Source: Flavobacteriales bacterium
GTDB lineage: Bacteria > Bacteroidota > Bacteroidia > Flavobacteriales_D > Crocinitomicaceae
Length of the DNA stretch: 48,808 bases
Assembly (NCBI GenBank): GCA_947475275.1
Contig: CANJNE010000008.1
Location: 1-48,808, forward strand
Direction of reading: 5' to 3'
The position numbers and the translations under genes are program-made. Each line of letters opens with the position of its first letter. The first letter of the stretch is position 1. This document shows positions 33,199-42,841 of this stretch, piece after piece. The notes beneath the pieces are model-generated. The model saw only the letters and a list, made by a program, of their open reading frames with translations, was not told the DNA's origin and searched no databases.

Positions 33199-35523
33199 AT
33201 GAAAATATTATCGCTGGTTTTTCTAACACTTTTAAGTTCAACCTTATGGTCACAATTGAACATGGATTCACTTTCTCATGTTGATTACCAATCCTTGCAT
33301 GATGCCAATTTAAATGATGTTTGGGGTTATGTTGATGAGTTAGGAAATGAATATGCGATTGTAGGAACCTCAAAAGGAACCTCAATTGTAGATGTTACAA
33401 ACCCGTCAGCTCCTCAAGAAGTGTTTTGGATCAGTGGAACTGAATCCATTTGGCGCGACCCAAGTGTTTATGGTAATTATGCGTATGTAACTACAGAAGC
33501 CGAGGATGGTTTACTTATTATTGATTTAAATCCACTACCACAATCAACGAATTTACCAACTGCTGTCTATACTGGACCTTTGGGTAATCCATGGCAGTCT
33601 GCGCATACTTGTTTTCTGGATGAAAATGGTTACGCCTATATTTTTGGATCCAATCGCGGAAATGGCGGTGCAATAATTTTGGACGTTTTTACAAATCCCA
33701 TGAGCCCTGTTGAAGTTGGCACTTTCGATAATTGGTATGTGCATGATGGATTTGTTCGAAATGATACCATGTATTTGGCGCATATTTCAGACGGTTTTTT
33801 TAGTATTGTGGATGGTTCCAACAAAGCAAATCCCCTTTTATTAGCAACCCAAACAACTCCAAACAATTTTACGCACAACATTTGGCCAACTAATGATGGA
33901 AATTATGCATTTACAACTGATGAAGTATCAGGGGCATATATTGCGAGTTATAACATTTCAGACTTAAATAATATTTTTGAGGTTGACCGCACGCAAAATT
34001 CACCCGGTACTGGTGTAATACCACATAATGTACATGTTAAAAATAACTTTCTGATTACGAGTTATTATTCAGATGGTGTTGTTATCCATGATGCGACTTA
34101 TCCATACAATATTATAAAAGTTGGACAATACGATACTTATCCAACTCAAACTCCTGGTTTTGACGGTTGCTGGGGCGTATATCCTTTTTTACCTTCTGGA
34201 ACCATTCTCGCCGCAGATATTACAGATGGTTTGTTTGTTTTAGGTGCAACTTATGCTCAAGCTTCTTATTTAGAAGGAACTATCACAGATTTTTTGTCAG
34301 CAGCTCCTCTTGAAAATGTTAAAGTTCAAATTGTGGGCAATGATCAATATGACTTGTCCAAGTTGAACGGAACATACGCAACCGGAATTTTAAATGGTGG
34401 AAATTATAATGTAGAATTTAGTAAAGTTGGATATTTTCCGCAAATCCATACTGTGTTTCTGACAAATGGTAATATAACTAATTTCAACGTTCAAATGGTA
34501 GCCATTCCACCTTATCCGCTTCAAATTAACGTTATTGAAAGTGGTACCGGTATTCCTATCGCTGATGCAAATATCATTTTACAAACTGCATTGATAGAAA
34601 CCACAGGATTGTCGAATGCACTTGGTCAAGAAAATCTCACCCTGTTTTACCAAGAGCCTTATTGGATTTCTGTTGGAAAATGGGGGTACTATACAAATTG
34701 CTTCGAGCAAGTCATAGATAATGGAACAGGTACGCTTACAGTTCAATTAACAAAAGGTTATCACGATGAGTTCTCCTTTGATAATGGTTGGATTGTCAGT
34801 GGCACAGCAACAACAGGGGTTTGGGAAAGAGGTGTACCGAATCCAACAAATGGCGGTTCTGCACCCGGTATTGATATGGATTATGATTGTTCTGATAAAG
34901 CGTTCGTTACAGGAAATGACCCGTCTCTCAATGACGATATTGATGATGTTGATGGAGGATTTACAATATTAACATCACCAACAATGGATTTAACTAGTTA
35001 CAGTGATCCACACATAAATTTTTCACGATGGTTTTTCTGCATGCATGGGAATCCACCAGACGATACGCTCAAGGTTATTGTTTCAAACGGAATTACAAGT
35101 TTAGTGATTGATCAAACGGGATCCAATTCTAGCGAATTTTATCAATGGATCCCGAAAAGTATACGTTTATTAGATTATATCTCACCTACATCCTCCATGC
35201 AAGTGTCCTTCAGGGTTTCAGATGAAGATGGAAATGTGAATATTACCGAGGCAGGGATTGATTATTTCCATGTGTCAAATGCAAATGTTCTTGAAATACC
35301 AGAACATTTTGATACTATTGAGATTTTTCCTAATCCCGTTAGTAATGAACTAAGTGTAAAAGGCGCCAAATCAGGTGAAGATTATTTTATTATCGATCTT
35401 AATGGTAGGATACTGATGCGAGGTATCGCTGAAGAAAATTTTACTATAGATATGTCTCCATTGGTATGTGGAACTTATTTTATTCATTTCGGAAGCACGA
35501 ATTTGAAAGTTATTAAAATTTGA
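33199..35523 (+). CDS. Choice-of-anchor B family secreted protein with T9SS sorting domain
   Basis: A 774-residue protein with a signal peptide (MKILSLVFLTLLSSTLWS). Residues about 30-350 form the choice-of-anchor B domain, an LVIVD-type beta-propeller: VWGYVDELGNEYAIVGTS, SIVDVTNPSAP, HTCFLDENGYAYIFGSN and TDGLFVLG repeats. It continues with carboxypeptidase-regulatory-like Ig modules (about 355-510: LEGTITDFLSAAPLENVKV and IPIADANIIL). A jelly-roll/MAM-like segment follows (about 515-690), then a type A T9SS sorting tail: IEIFPNPVSNELSV, IIDLNGRILMRG, CGTYFIHFG. It is exported to the surface or medium. No enzyme motif; adhesion or display is likely. Confidence 0.88.
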   Translation: MKILSLVFLTLLSSTLWSQLNMDSLSHVDYQSLHDANLNDVWGYVDELGNEYAIVGTSKGTSIVDVTNPSAPQEVFWISGTESIWRDPSVYGNYAYVTTEAEDGLLIIDLNPLPQSTNLPTAVYTGPLGNPWQSAHTCFLDENGYAYIFGSNRGNGGAIILDVFTNPMSPVEVGTFDNWYVHDGFVRNDTMYLAHISDGFFSIVDGSNKANPLLLATQTTPNNFTHNIWPTNDGNYAFTTDEVSGAYIASYNISDLNNIFEVDRTQNSPGTGVIPHNVHVKNNFLITSYYSDGVVIHDATYPYNIIKVGQYDTYPTQTPGFDGCWGVYPFLPSGTILAADITDGLFVLGATYAQASYLEGTITDFLSAAPLENVKVQIVGNDQYDLSKLNGTYATGILNGGNYNVEFSKVGYFPQIHTVFLTNGNITNFNVQMVAIPPYPLQINVIESGTGIPIADANIILQTALIETTGLSNALGQENLTLFYQEPYWISVGKWGYYTNCFEQVIDNGTGTLTVQLTKGYHDEFSFDNGWIVSGTATTGVWERGVPNPTNGGSAPGIDMDYDCSDKAFVTGNDPSLNDDIDDVDGGFTILTSPTMDLTSYSDPHINFSRWFFCMHGNPPDDTLKVIVSNGITSLVIDQTGSNSSEFYQWIPKSIRLLDYISPTSSMQVSFRVSDEDGNVNITEAGIDYFHVSNANVLEIPEHFDTIEIFPNPVSNELSVKGAKSGEDYFIIDLNGRILMRGIAEENFTIDMSPLVCGTYFIHFGSTNLKVIKI

Positions 35524-35571
35524 TTTTTAATCATATTTGTGCGATCGAAGAATAAGCTGAAAAGCATTCCT

Positions 35572-35579
35572 TATATTTG
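35572..35579 (+). promoter_or_regulatory. -7 box before the GT2 gene
   Basis: TATATTTG followed by C exactly fits TAnnTTTG and ends 19 nt before the TTG start at 35599. A -33 TTTG at 19-21 nt is not present. Confidence 0.5.
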
Positions 35580-35598
35580 CTAATCAATTATAATTTGA

Positions 35599-36549
35599 TT
35601 GGAAACTAAATTAGATATATCAGTAGTTGTTCCCTTGTTTAATGAGGCTGAATCGCTTCCTGAATTGCATGATTGGATACACAAGGTCATGTCCGAAAAT
35701 TCTTTCTCCTATGAAATCATTTTTATAGATGATGGGAGTAAAGATGGTTCGTGGGATTTAATCGAAGATTTAAATAAAAAAAATAATGCTGTTCGAGGCA
35801 TTAAATTTCAAAGAAATTATGGAAAGTCTGCGGCATTGCAAAAAGGATTCGAAGCTGCTCAAGGTGATGTTGTTGTAACTATGGACGCAGATCTTCAGGA
35901 TTCACCCGATGAAATTCCTGAATTATTTAAAATGATCAAAGAACAGGATTTCGACCTGGTCTCTGGTTGGAAAAAGAAAAGATACGATCCAATTACTAAA
36001 ACAATACCCACCAAGCTATACAATTGGGCGGCAAGACGACTTACTGGAATTTACCTCCATGACTTTAACTGTGGTTTAAAGGCATATAAAAAAGTTGTTG
36101 TTAAGAGTGTTGAATTGTATGGTGATATGCATCGATATATTCCAGCTTTAGCCAAATACGCAGGTTTCAATCACATCGGTGAAAAAGTGGTTCAACATCA
36201 ATCAAGAAAATACGGAACAACAAAATTTGGATTGAACAGATTCCTCAATGGACCATTGGATTTGTTGACAGTGGTATTCATGGGGAAATTTGGTAAAAAA
36301 CCAATGCATTTTTTTGGAGCTATTGGAACACTCATGTTTCTTATAGGTTTTGGATTCGCACTATATCTAGGAATTGATAAACTATTTATTGATAAAACAG
36401 CAAGATTATTGGCAGAAAGAACCGAGTTTTTTATAGCACTCGTTGCGATGATTATTGGGGTGCAATTCTTTTTAGCTGGTTTTATTGCAGAAATCATTGG
36501 GCGAAATTCTTCAACCCGCAATGTCTATCTTGTAGAGAAAGAATGTTAA
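35599..36549 (+). CDS. Glycosyltransferase family 2, polyprenyl-phosphate sugar transferase type
   Basis: A 316-residue membrane glycosyltransferase of the DPM1/GtrB/ArnC type. The GT-A domain starts with VVVPLFNEAESL (9-20), has IFIDDGSKDGS (41-51) and the metal-binding DADLQD at 96-101. The C-terminal third has two hydrophobic helices (about 234-256 and 272-297). It should load a sugar from a nucleotide sugar onto a polyprenyl phosphate at the inner membrane. The start is TTG at 35599: TGA lies directly before it in frame, and the next Met (residue 31) would remove the first strand. It overlaps the HAD gene by 7 bp. Confidence 0.88.
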   Translation: METKLDISVVVPLFNEAESLPELHDWIHKVMSENSFSYEIIFIDDGSKDGSWDLIEDLNKKNNAVRGIKFQRNYGKSAALQKGFEAAQGDVVVTMDADLQDSPDEIPELFKMIKEQDFDLVSGWKKKRYDPITKTIPTKLYNWAARRLTGIYLHDFNCGLKAYKKVVVKSVELYGDMHRYIPALAKYAGFNHIGEKVVQHQSRKYGTTKFGLNRFLNGPLDLLTVVFMGKFGKKPMHFFGAIGTLMFLIGFGFALYLGIDKLFIDKTARLLAERTEFFIALVAMIIGVQFFLAGFIAEIIGRNSSTRNVYLVEKEC

Positions 36550-37088
36550 AATGGAAGGTTGACAATTCTTGGACCTTGTTCCTTGATCGTGATGGGGTTA
36601 TCAATGAAAGACTTGAAAATGATTATGTCAAATCTCAACAAGAATTTAAGTTCATTTCAGGTTCAGATGATGCAATTGTTTCTTTGTCAAAGATCTTCGG
36701 ATGGGTATTTGTGGTTACCAATCAGCAAGGAATAGGAAAAGGGTTAATGACAGAAAGTAACCTTTATGAAATTCATCGTTTAATGGAGCAAACTATTGAA
36801 GCAAAAGGTGGAAAAATAAGCAAGGTTTATTATGCGCCGGGTATGTCATCACCGGATAATTACATGAGGAAACCTAAACCGGGAATGGCACTTTTGGCTC
36901 AGAGACAACATAAAGGCGTAGATTTTAATAAGTCCATTATGGTTGGTGATACAGATACGGATATCATATTTGGAAGCAAACTTGGAATGAAAACTGTAAG
37001 AATATTCTCAGAAGGTGAAGTGGTGAAGGTTATTGCGGATATTACAATTGGAAGTTTGAAGGAAATAAATAATTATTTGGAAATATGA
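36543..37088 (+). CDS. HAD-IIIA phosphatase, GmhB/HisB-N-like
   Basis: A 181-residue HAD-superfamily phosphatase. Motif I is FLDRDGVIN with Asp15 and Asp17, motif II VVTNQQGIGKG near 55-65, the motif III Lys is in RKPKPGM, and motif IV is MVGDTDTDI. These are the marks of the D,D-heptose 1,7-bisphosphate phosphatase / histidinol-phosphatase group. The zinc-binding Cys/His loop of classical GmhB is missing: the matching region reads YYAPGMSSPDNYMRKP, with no Cys. A sugar-phosphate substrate fits the flanking glycosyltransferase. Overlaps at both ends (7 and 4 bp). Confidence 0.85.
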   Translation: MLKWKVDNSWTLFLDRDGVINERLENDYVKSQQEFKFISGSDDAIVSLSKIFGWVFVVTNQQGIGKGLMTESNLYEIHRLMEQTIEAKGGKISKVYYAPGMSSPDNYMRKPKPGMALLAQRQHKGVDFNKSIMVGDTDTDIIFGSKLGMKTVRIFSEGEVVKVIADITIGSLKEINNYLEI

Positions 37089-37840
37089 AAATTGCTTTTT
37101 TGATTTCGTTTTTCATTTTTTCTTTGGGTCAAAATAATGCACAAAATTTAACTGACGCAAAAGGTTTGAAACAGGGGGCTTGGTCGAAAGCTTATCCTGG
37201 AACCAATGTCCTTCAATATTCAGGTCAATTTAAAGATAATATTCCATACGGGACATTCACTTATTTTTATGAAACTGGCAAAACGAAAGCGATTGTTTTA
37301 CACGGTGACAAGGCGCTAAGGTCCGAGGCTTTCTTTTATTACCCAAGTGGGAAGTTGATGACTTACGGGATTTATCGCAATCAAAAAAAGGATTCTGTTT
37401 GGTCGAATTACAATGAAAATGAAGATTTGGTTTACACAGAAACTTTTCAAAATGATTTACTAAACGGTAAAAAAACAACTAACTATCTTTCTGATGCAAC
37501 TCAAGGTCAGGCAAATGTAGTTGCCTCTATTTCTAGCTATGTAAAAGGTAAACTTTCAGGTGATTATACTGAGTATTTTATAAATGGAACTATTAAAGTA
37601 AAAGGCCAATATAAGGATGATGTTATGGATGGAGTTTGGATAAAAAACAATCCAAATGGCACGAAAATGATGGAAGAGCGTTTTAAAAATGGCAAAACTC
37701 ATGGCTGGCAGTATTCCTATGATGAAAGTGGTAAAGAAATTGGGAAATCTTATTATTACAATGGTGAGAAATTGGAAGGTAAAGTCTTAGATGCCAAATT
37801 AGAATACTTCAAAAAAAATGAAATTGATCCGAATCAATAG
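37085..37840 (+). CDS. Exported YwqK/MORN-repeat protein
   Basis: A 251-residue protein with a signal peptide (MKIAFLISFFIFSLGQNNAQ). It is then built of repeated strands of the type GxxxYYYxxGKLxxxGxYxNxxxDxxW, seen as KQGAWSKAYPGTNVLQYSGQ, FYYPSGKLMTYGIYRN, EYFINGTIKVKGQYKDD and NPNGTKMMEERFKNG. This is the YwqK (MORN-variant) family. In databases it is often labelled toxin-antitoxin, but nothing here supports a toxin pair. It starts with a 4-bp overlap with the HAD gene. An envelope protein of unknown job. Confidence 0.82.
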   Translation: MKIAFLISFFIFSLGQNNAQNLTDAKGLKQGAWSKAYPGTNVLQYSGQFKDNIPYGTFTYFYETGKTKAIVLHGDKALRSEAFFYYPSGKLMTYGIYRNQKKDSVWSNYNENEDLVYTETFQNDLLNGKKTTNYLSDATQGQANVVASISSYVKGKLSGDYTEYFINGTIKVKGQYKDDVMDGVWIKNNPNGTKMMEERFKNGKTHGWQYSYDESGKEIGKSYYYNGEKLEGKVLDAKLEYFKKNEIDPNQ

Positions 37841-37863
37841 CGTTTTTTAACTATTTTAGCCTC

Positions 37864-38532
37864 ATGCGATTTCTTGGTAAAATTCTTTTGTTTTCCTTTT
37901 TAGTTTTGTTGTTTTCATGCAAAAAAGACAATTCCATTCCGGAATTGAATTTAGACTATTATGGTCTTCAAAAAGGTGCATTTATTGAATATCAAGTGAC
38001 TGAGATTTCACATGACATTGATGGTCTTGTCCAACACGATACCATGACTTATTTTTTACGCACAGTTATCGGAGATACTTTTGTTGATAATGAGGGAAGG
38101 ATAGCAAATGAATTTTTCAGATTTAAACGAATAAGTTTATTAGAAGATTGGCAATTAATTGATGTTTGGACTACTATCATTGCTGATAATAGAGCAGAAC
38201 TAGTTGAAGAAAATCAAAGAGTCATAAAATTGGTTTTTCCACCATCAAAAGGAAAGGAATGGAATCCCAATGCGTTTAACAATTCAAATAAAGAGGAATA
38301 TTATTACGCCAATATTCATAGTCCGTTTGAAAATTTTGACAGTACTTTGTTTGTTGAGCAAGATGATTTTTTTTCTTTGGTGGACAGAAGAAAAAAACAT
38401 GAGGTCTATGCAAAAGGCGTTGGATTGGTTCACAAATACTTCAAAGATTTGAAAATCTCAGGTTTTGATACCACCAATGTCCAACTAGGAAAAGAACTAT
38501 ATTACAATTATTTGAACCACGGAGTTCAATGA
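37864..38532 (+). CDS. Hypothetical lipoprotein
   Basis: A 222-residue protein with a lipoprotein signal: MRFLGKILLFSFLVLLFSC with the lipobox Cys at 19, followed by KKDN. The mature part is rich in strands and acidic residues (ELNLDYYGLQKGAFIEYQV opens it); I recognise no enzyme motif. Proteins of this layout are common in Bacteroidota envelopes. Its stop overlaps the GT4 start by 4 bp (ATGA), so it belongs to the same transcript as the sugar-transfer genes. Confidence 0.75.
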   Translation: MRFLGKILLFSFLVLLFSCKKDNSIPELNLDYYGLQKGAFIEYQVTEISHDIDGLVQHDTMTYFLRTVIGDTFVDNEGRIANEFFRFKRISLLEDWQLIDVWTTIIADNRAELVEENQRVIKLVFPPSKGKEWNPNAFNNSNKEEYYYANIHSPFENFDSTLFVEQDDFFSLVDRRKKHEVYAKGVGLVHKYFKDLKISGFDTTNVQLGKELYYNYLNHGVQ

Positions 38533-39668
38533 AAAATATGTCAAAATCATTGAAAAAGGTAGCAGTTTTTTCTGCCTTTTATCCTTTTCGTGGCGGAATA
38601 GCTCAGTTTAACGCAAAATTATTCCGGTCTCTCGAAAAAATTAGCGATGTAAAAGCTTTTACATTCAAAAAACAATATCCTAACCTCTTGTTTCCGGGTA
38701 AAAGTCAATACGTTTCGGAAAAAGATATTGCTGACAAAATTCCTGCAGAAAGAATCGTTAGTACCTTTAACCCGCTATCATACGGAAAAGCTGCAAGACA
38801 AATTCATTCTTTTAAACCTGATATTTTTATTGCGAATTTCTGGATGTCATTTTTTGGCCTCTTCTTAAGTAGAATGGCAAGAAAACAGGATAAAAATGTA
38901 AAGAAGATTGCCTTGATTCATAATTTAATTCCTCATGAAAAAAGATTCTTTGACCAGTACCTTATCATGAAAATGTTGAAGAGTTATGATGCTTTTATTG
39001 TTTTATCTGATGCTGTAGAACGAGATTTGTTAACCATGATCCCAAATGCGAAATACATGAAAATGGAGCATCCATGGTATGATCATTTCGGCGAAACAAT
39101 ACCTAAGGAAAAAGCCAGATTCGAGTTAAAAGTATTAGAAAATAAAAAAACACTACTTTTCTTCGGACTTATAAGAGATTACAAGGGGTTGGATATATTA
39201 CTAAAGGCTTTTTCAGACCTGGACGATTCTTTTCAGCTTATCATTGCAGGAGAAATTTATGGTAAAAGCGATAAGTATTTTCAGTTAATAGAAAATTCGA
39301 AGAATAAGAATATTTTCTTGTTCAACCAGTATATTCCTGATGACGAGGTTAATCTTTATTTTTCAGCTGCTGATTTGTGTGTATTGCCCTACAGATCGGC
39401 AACGCAATCGGGTATAACAGGAACATCATTTCATTTTGAAGTCCCGGTTGTCGCTGCAGATGTTGGAGGCCTCAGAGAAGCACTTAAAGATGGATTGTTA
39501 GGGGAGGTGGTTGAAGCTGAAAATCCTCAAGCACTTGGGATGGCAATTCAAAAAATGTTCAACGATAACTGCATGGAAAAGTTAAAACTCCAAATTCAAA
39601 AGGAGAAATCTTCAAACAGCTGGGATTCCTTTGCAGAGAACCTTCTTGAATTTGCATCAAACATTTAA
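38529..39668 (+). CDS. Glycosyltransferase family 4 (GT-B fold)
   Basis: A 379-residue GT-B enzyme of GT4 type. The N-terminal acceptor domain opens with VAVFSAFYPFRGGIAQFN. The donor domain has LLFFGLIRDYKGLDILLKAF (about 206-225), LIIAGEIYG and the nucleotide-sugar site PYRSATQSGITGTSFHFEVP, with DVGGLREAL after it. It should retain the donor anomeric configuration. The acceptor may be the lipid-linked sugar made by the GT2 of this operon (inference). An alternative ATG at 38538 would shorten the N-terminus by three residues. Confidence 0.87.
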   Translation: MKNMSKSLKKVAVFSAFYPFRGGIAQFNAKLFRSLEKISDVKAFTFKKQYPNLLFPGKSQYVSEKDIADKIPAERIVSTFNPLSYGKAARQIHSFKPDIFIANFWMSFFGLFLSRMARKQDKNVKKIALIHNLIPHEKRFFDQYLIMKMLKSYDAFIVLSDAVERDLLTMIPNAKYMKMEHPWYDHFGETIPKEKARFELKVLENKKTLLFFGLIRDYKGLDILLKAFSDLDDSFQLIIAGEIYGKSDKYFQLIENSKNKNIFLFNQYIPDDEVNLYFSAADLCVLPYRSATQSGITGTSFHFEVPVVAADVGGLREALKDGLLGEVVEAENPQALGMAIQKMFNDNCMEKLKLQIQKEKSSNSWDSFAENLLEFASNI

Positions 39669-39723
39669 AGCAGAGTAAATTCAATAGTTTTTTGCCCGGA
39701 ATCAAATTAATGATGTACTCTTT

Positions 39724-39754
39724 TTTGAATTAATAATCCTAAATCCTATATTTG
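39724..39754 (+). promoter_or_regulatory. Promoter of secDF
   Basis: TTTG (39724-39727), exactly 19 nt, then TATATTTG (39747-39754) followed by C. This is a full match to the Bacteroidota promoter pattern TTTG-N19-TAnnTTTG and the best promoter in the window. It leaves a short leader before the ATG at 39787. Confidence 0.78.
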
Positions 39755-39786
39755 CAGGCTTAATTTATAAATAACCCATTTTCGAC

Positions 39787-42700
39787 ATGCGAAATAAAGG
39801 ATTTTTTTGGTTTATATCAGGTGCTTTAGTATTGGCTTGTATCTACATGCTTTCATTCACCTTTGTTACTAATTCTGTAGAAAAAGAAGCGGAATTAGAG
39901 GCCGAAGACTTGGTTCTAGAATACAAAAAGAAAGCTGCGGCTTCTGGTGACAGCATTTTGTTACCTAACGGTACTTATGCACATTTCAATCAACCTGACG
40001 GTGAAGCTATTGCTAAATCTGCTATTCTAAATCATATTTTAAAGAATAGAGCAGATTCATCTGCATACCCGGTTTTTGGATCAACATTTAAAGATTGCAA
40101 AAACAGAAGTTTAGCATTAGGATTAGATTTAGTTGGGGGAATGAGCGTTACGCTTGAAATTTCTATTCCTGACATGGTTAAGAACTTTGCTCGAAATCCA
40201 AGAGACATAAGATTTAAAGGACCATATGAGAAAGCAAAAGAAGTTTATCAAACCAAAGGAGGTGATTTTATTTCTTTGTTCGTAGCAGAGAACACAAAAA
40301 CCAACAAAACAGCCTTAGCTAGACTTTTCGAAACTTCTGAAATGGAAGGCCTAAATAGTAAATCATCAGATTCCGAGGTTGAAGCGTTTTTAAGAAAAAT
40401 CGCGGCTTCTTCAATGGAGGGTGTTGAGGATATCATGGGACGCCGAATCAATCAATTTGGTGTAGCACAACCTAATATTCAAAGAGACAAGGTAAATAAT
40501 AGGCTATACATCGAGTTGCCTGGTGTGCAAGATGAAAGCACAGTAGCACAAAAATTACAATCGACTGCAAACCTACAGTTCTTCGAAACATATGCGATGA
40601 GTGAAATCGCTACAGCTTGGGATCAGGCTAAGAATTTAAGTAAGGCAGCAGAAATTAAAAAAGAAGAAATTACTGCAGTTAAAGACACAACTTCAATTGC
40701 TAAAAAAGATTCTACTGATACGGTAAAAAAAGATGATAAGGTAAAATCCGATAACGTATCCTCTCCTTTAAACACGACTCAGAAAGGACTCGGAGATTAT
40801 GTAGTTCCTGTTGGAGATTATGCTGTAGGATATGTTTCTATTGCCAACAAAGAAGTCGCAAACAGCTTATTAAGAAGAAACGATATCTTGGAAGTGCTTC
40901 CTGAAGATTTAAAATTCATGTGGGGAGCTGAGCCAGAGTCAATTGGTGAAGATTCAGAGGAAAAGGCATATTACCTTTATGCAATCAGAATTCCAGAAGA
41001 TGGTAAAGCTCGAGTAGGAGGGAAAGATGTTAAGTCTGCTCGACAGGATTTCGACCAAAATGGAAAAATCACGGTTGATGTTACCATGTCTGCTGAAGGT
41101 GCCGATAAATGGTCTGAAATGACCGAAGATAATGTGAACAGAATTGTTGCCATTACAATGGATGAGGTTGTTTATAGTGCTCCTCGAGTAATGAACAAAA
41201 TTTCTGGAGGGAATACACAAATTTCTGGTTCATTCAGTATGAAAGAAGCGAAAGATTTGGCTTCATTGCTTAATGGCGGTGCTTTACCGGCTCCTTGTAT
41301 TATTAAAGAACAAACTAAAGTTGGTCCTACAATTGGAGCGGAAAATTCTGAATCAGGACTTATTTCTTTCTTGATAGCATTTCTAGCAGTATTGATTTAC
41401 ATGTACTTATATTATGGTAAGTCAGGTATTTCAGCAAATATTGCCTTAATTGTAAACGTTATTTTAATTTTTGGTTGTCTTGCCCAATTTGGTGCTGTTT
41501 TAACACTTGCTGGTATTGCTGGAATTGTGCTTACGATTGGTACTGCAGTTGATGCGAATATTCTCATCTTTGAAAGGATTAGGGAAGAACAGTATCGAGG
41601 AGTTGACCAGGCGACATCCATTGCCGTTGGATTTAAAAAGGCTTTACCTTCAATTATTGATGCAAATGTTACACACTTGTTGGTTGCAATCATTCTTAAG
41701 GTTTTCGGTACAGGTGAAATCAATTCTTTTGCTACAACTTTGATAATAGGAATTTTCACTTCGTTGTTTTCAGCAATTATCATTTCCAGATTGATTATCA
41801 ATTCTTGGATGGAGAAAGGAAAAGAGATTTCTTTTTTCACCAAGATTTCAAAAGGATTGTTCCAAAATCTTTCTTTTGACTGGGTAGGTAAAAGAAAATA
41901 TTTCTACATGTTCTCAATCGCGATAACCATACTTGGAGTTGTTGGGATGGTATCTAGAGGGTTGAAGACGAGTGTTGAATTTACCGGAGGTAGAACATTT
42001 GTTGTCAAGTTTGATAATGCCGCTGATATCGAATATTTAAGAGGTAAATTGGAGGCTGCATTCGTTGAGAATGGTGAAGCAGCATCTATAGACTTAAAAA
42101 CCAAATCGAATGATTATAATGTGGAAATCGTTACAAACTATATGGTGAATAACGATGGGGCAATGGAAGAGGTAAAAACAAAATTGAATACAGCTCTTGA
42201 TGCTTGTAAAGATAAATTTGGAAATCACCAAATCGTCGAGTCAAGAAGTATTAGTGCCTCAATTTCGAATCAATTGTCCTCTCAGTCTATCATAATGATC
42301 GTGTTATCTTTTGTTGCAATTTTTGGATACATTTTACTTCGCTTCGGTCAGTGGCAATATTCATTAGGTGCAATTTTAGGATTGATTCACGATGCGTTCT
42401 TTGTAGTTTCTATTTTCTCATTGCTTCACGGAATTCTTCCTTTCAGTTTGGATGTAAATCAAGCATTCATCGCAGCTATTCTAACAGTAATCGGTTATTC
42501 AATGAACGATACGGTTATTGTTTTTGATAGAATTCGCGAGAATTTGAGAAATAGTAAGGAAGGTGATGATCATAAAGAAATCATTAATAAGTCATTGAAT
42601 ACAACTTTAAGTAGAACTTTTAACACTTCCATGATTTTATTTGTGGTAGTATTAATCATGTTTATTTTCGGTGGCCCTGCAATTAAAGGATTCTTATTTG

Positions 42701-42792
42701 CTCTGCTAGTTGGTGTTGTAATTGGAACGTATTCATCTCTATGTGTAGCCACACCAATTTTGATTGACTTCTCCAAGAAATTGAAATCTTAA
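39787..42792 (+). CDS. secDF: Protein translocase subunit SecDF (single chain)
   Basis: A 1001-residue fusion of SecD and SecF, the proton-driven accessory of the Sec translocon. The first helix is at about 6-27. The SecD signature LGLDLVGGMSVTLEI is at 111-125, followed by the large periplasmic P1 domain. A Lys/Ser/Thr-rich stretch (about 285-330) is an insertion in this domain. The SecD helices start near 520 (LISFLIAFLAVLIYMYLYY) and include VDANILIFERIREE, while SecF starts near 690, with FTGGRTF and YSMNDTVIVFDRIREN. It uses the proton gradient to pull exported proteins outward. Monocistronic: own promoter and terminator. Confidence 0.97.
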   Translation: MRNKGFFWFISGALVLACIYMLSFTFVTNSVEKEAELEAEDLVLEYKKKAAASGDSILLPNGTYAHFNQPDGEAIAKSAILNHILKNRADSSAYPVFGSTFKDCKNRSLALGLDLVGGMSVTLEISIPDMVKNFARNPRDIRFKGPYEKAKEVYQTKGGDFISLFVAENTKTNKTALARLFETSEMEGLNSKSSDSEVEAFLRKIAASSMEGVEDIMGRRINQFGVAQPNIQRDKVNNRLYIELPGVQDESTVAQKLQSTANLQFFETYAMSEIATAWDQAKNLSKAAEIKKEEITAVKDTTSIAKKDSTDTVKKDDKVKSDNVSSPLNTTQKGLGDYVVPVGDYAVGYVSIANKEVANSLLRRNDILEVLPEDLKFMWGAEPESIGEDSEEKAYYLYAIRIPEDGKARVGGKDVKSARQDFDQNGKITVDVTMSAEGADKWSEMTEDNVNRIVAITMDEVVYSAPRVMNKISGGNTQISGSFSMKEAKDLASLLNGGALPAPCIIKEQTKVGPTIGAENSESGLISFLIAFLAVLIYMYLYYGKSGISANIALIVNVILIFGCLAQFGAVLTLAGIAGIVLTIGTAVDANILIFERIREEQYRGVDQATSIAVGFKKALPSIIDANVTHLLVAIILKVFGTGEINSFATTLIIGIFTSLFSAIIISRLIINSWMEKGKEISFFTKISKGLFQNLSFDWVGKRKYFYMFSIAITILGVVGMVSRGLKTSVEFTGGRTFVVKFDNAADIEYLRGKLEAAFVENGEAASIDLKTKSNDYNVEIVTNYMVNNDGAMEEVKTKLNTALDACKDKFGNHQIVESRSISASISNQLSSQSIIMIVLSFVAIFGYILLRFGQWQYSLGAILGLIHDAFFVVSIFSLLHGILPFSLDVNQAFIAAILTVIGYSMNDTVIVFDRIRENLRNSKEGDDHKEIINKSLNTTLSRTFNTSMILFVVVLIMFIFGGPAIKGFLFALLVGVVIGTYSSLCVATPILIDFSKKLKS

Positions 42793-42812
42793 GGATTTAA
42801 AATTTTGATATT

Positions 42813-42837
42813 AAAAAGCCGGTTCGCCGGCTTTTTT
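42813..42837 (+). terminator. Bidirectional intrinsic terminator between secDF and the exonuclease gene
   Basis: AAAAAGCCGG-TTCG-CCGGC followed by six T. The 5-bp GC core (10 bp with A-T pairs) closes a UUCG tetraloop, one of the most stable loops. The A-run on the other side makes it work for both convergent genes. Confidence 0.93.
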
Positions 42838-42841
42838 GGTT

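Noticed and set aside
37085-37840. YwqK-like protein as part of a toxin-antitoxin pair
   Set aside because: It has a signal peptide and MORN-type repeats, and neither neighbour looks like a toxin; the label is a database habit.
39787-42792. SecD-SecF fusion as a novelty
   Set aside because: Single-chain SecDF is established in several bacteria, including this phylum; only the Lys/Ser/Thr-rich insert is variable.
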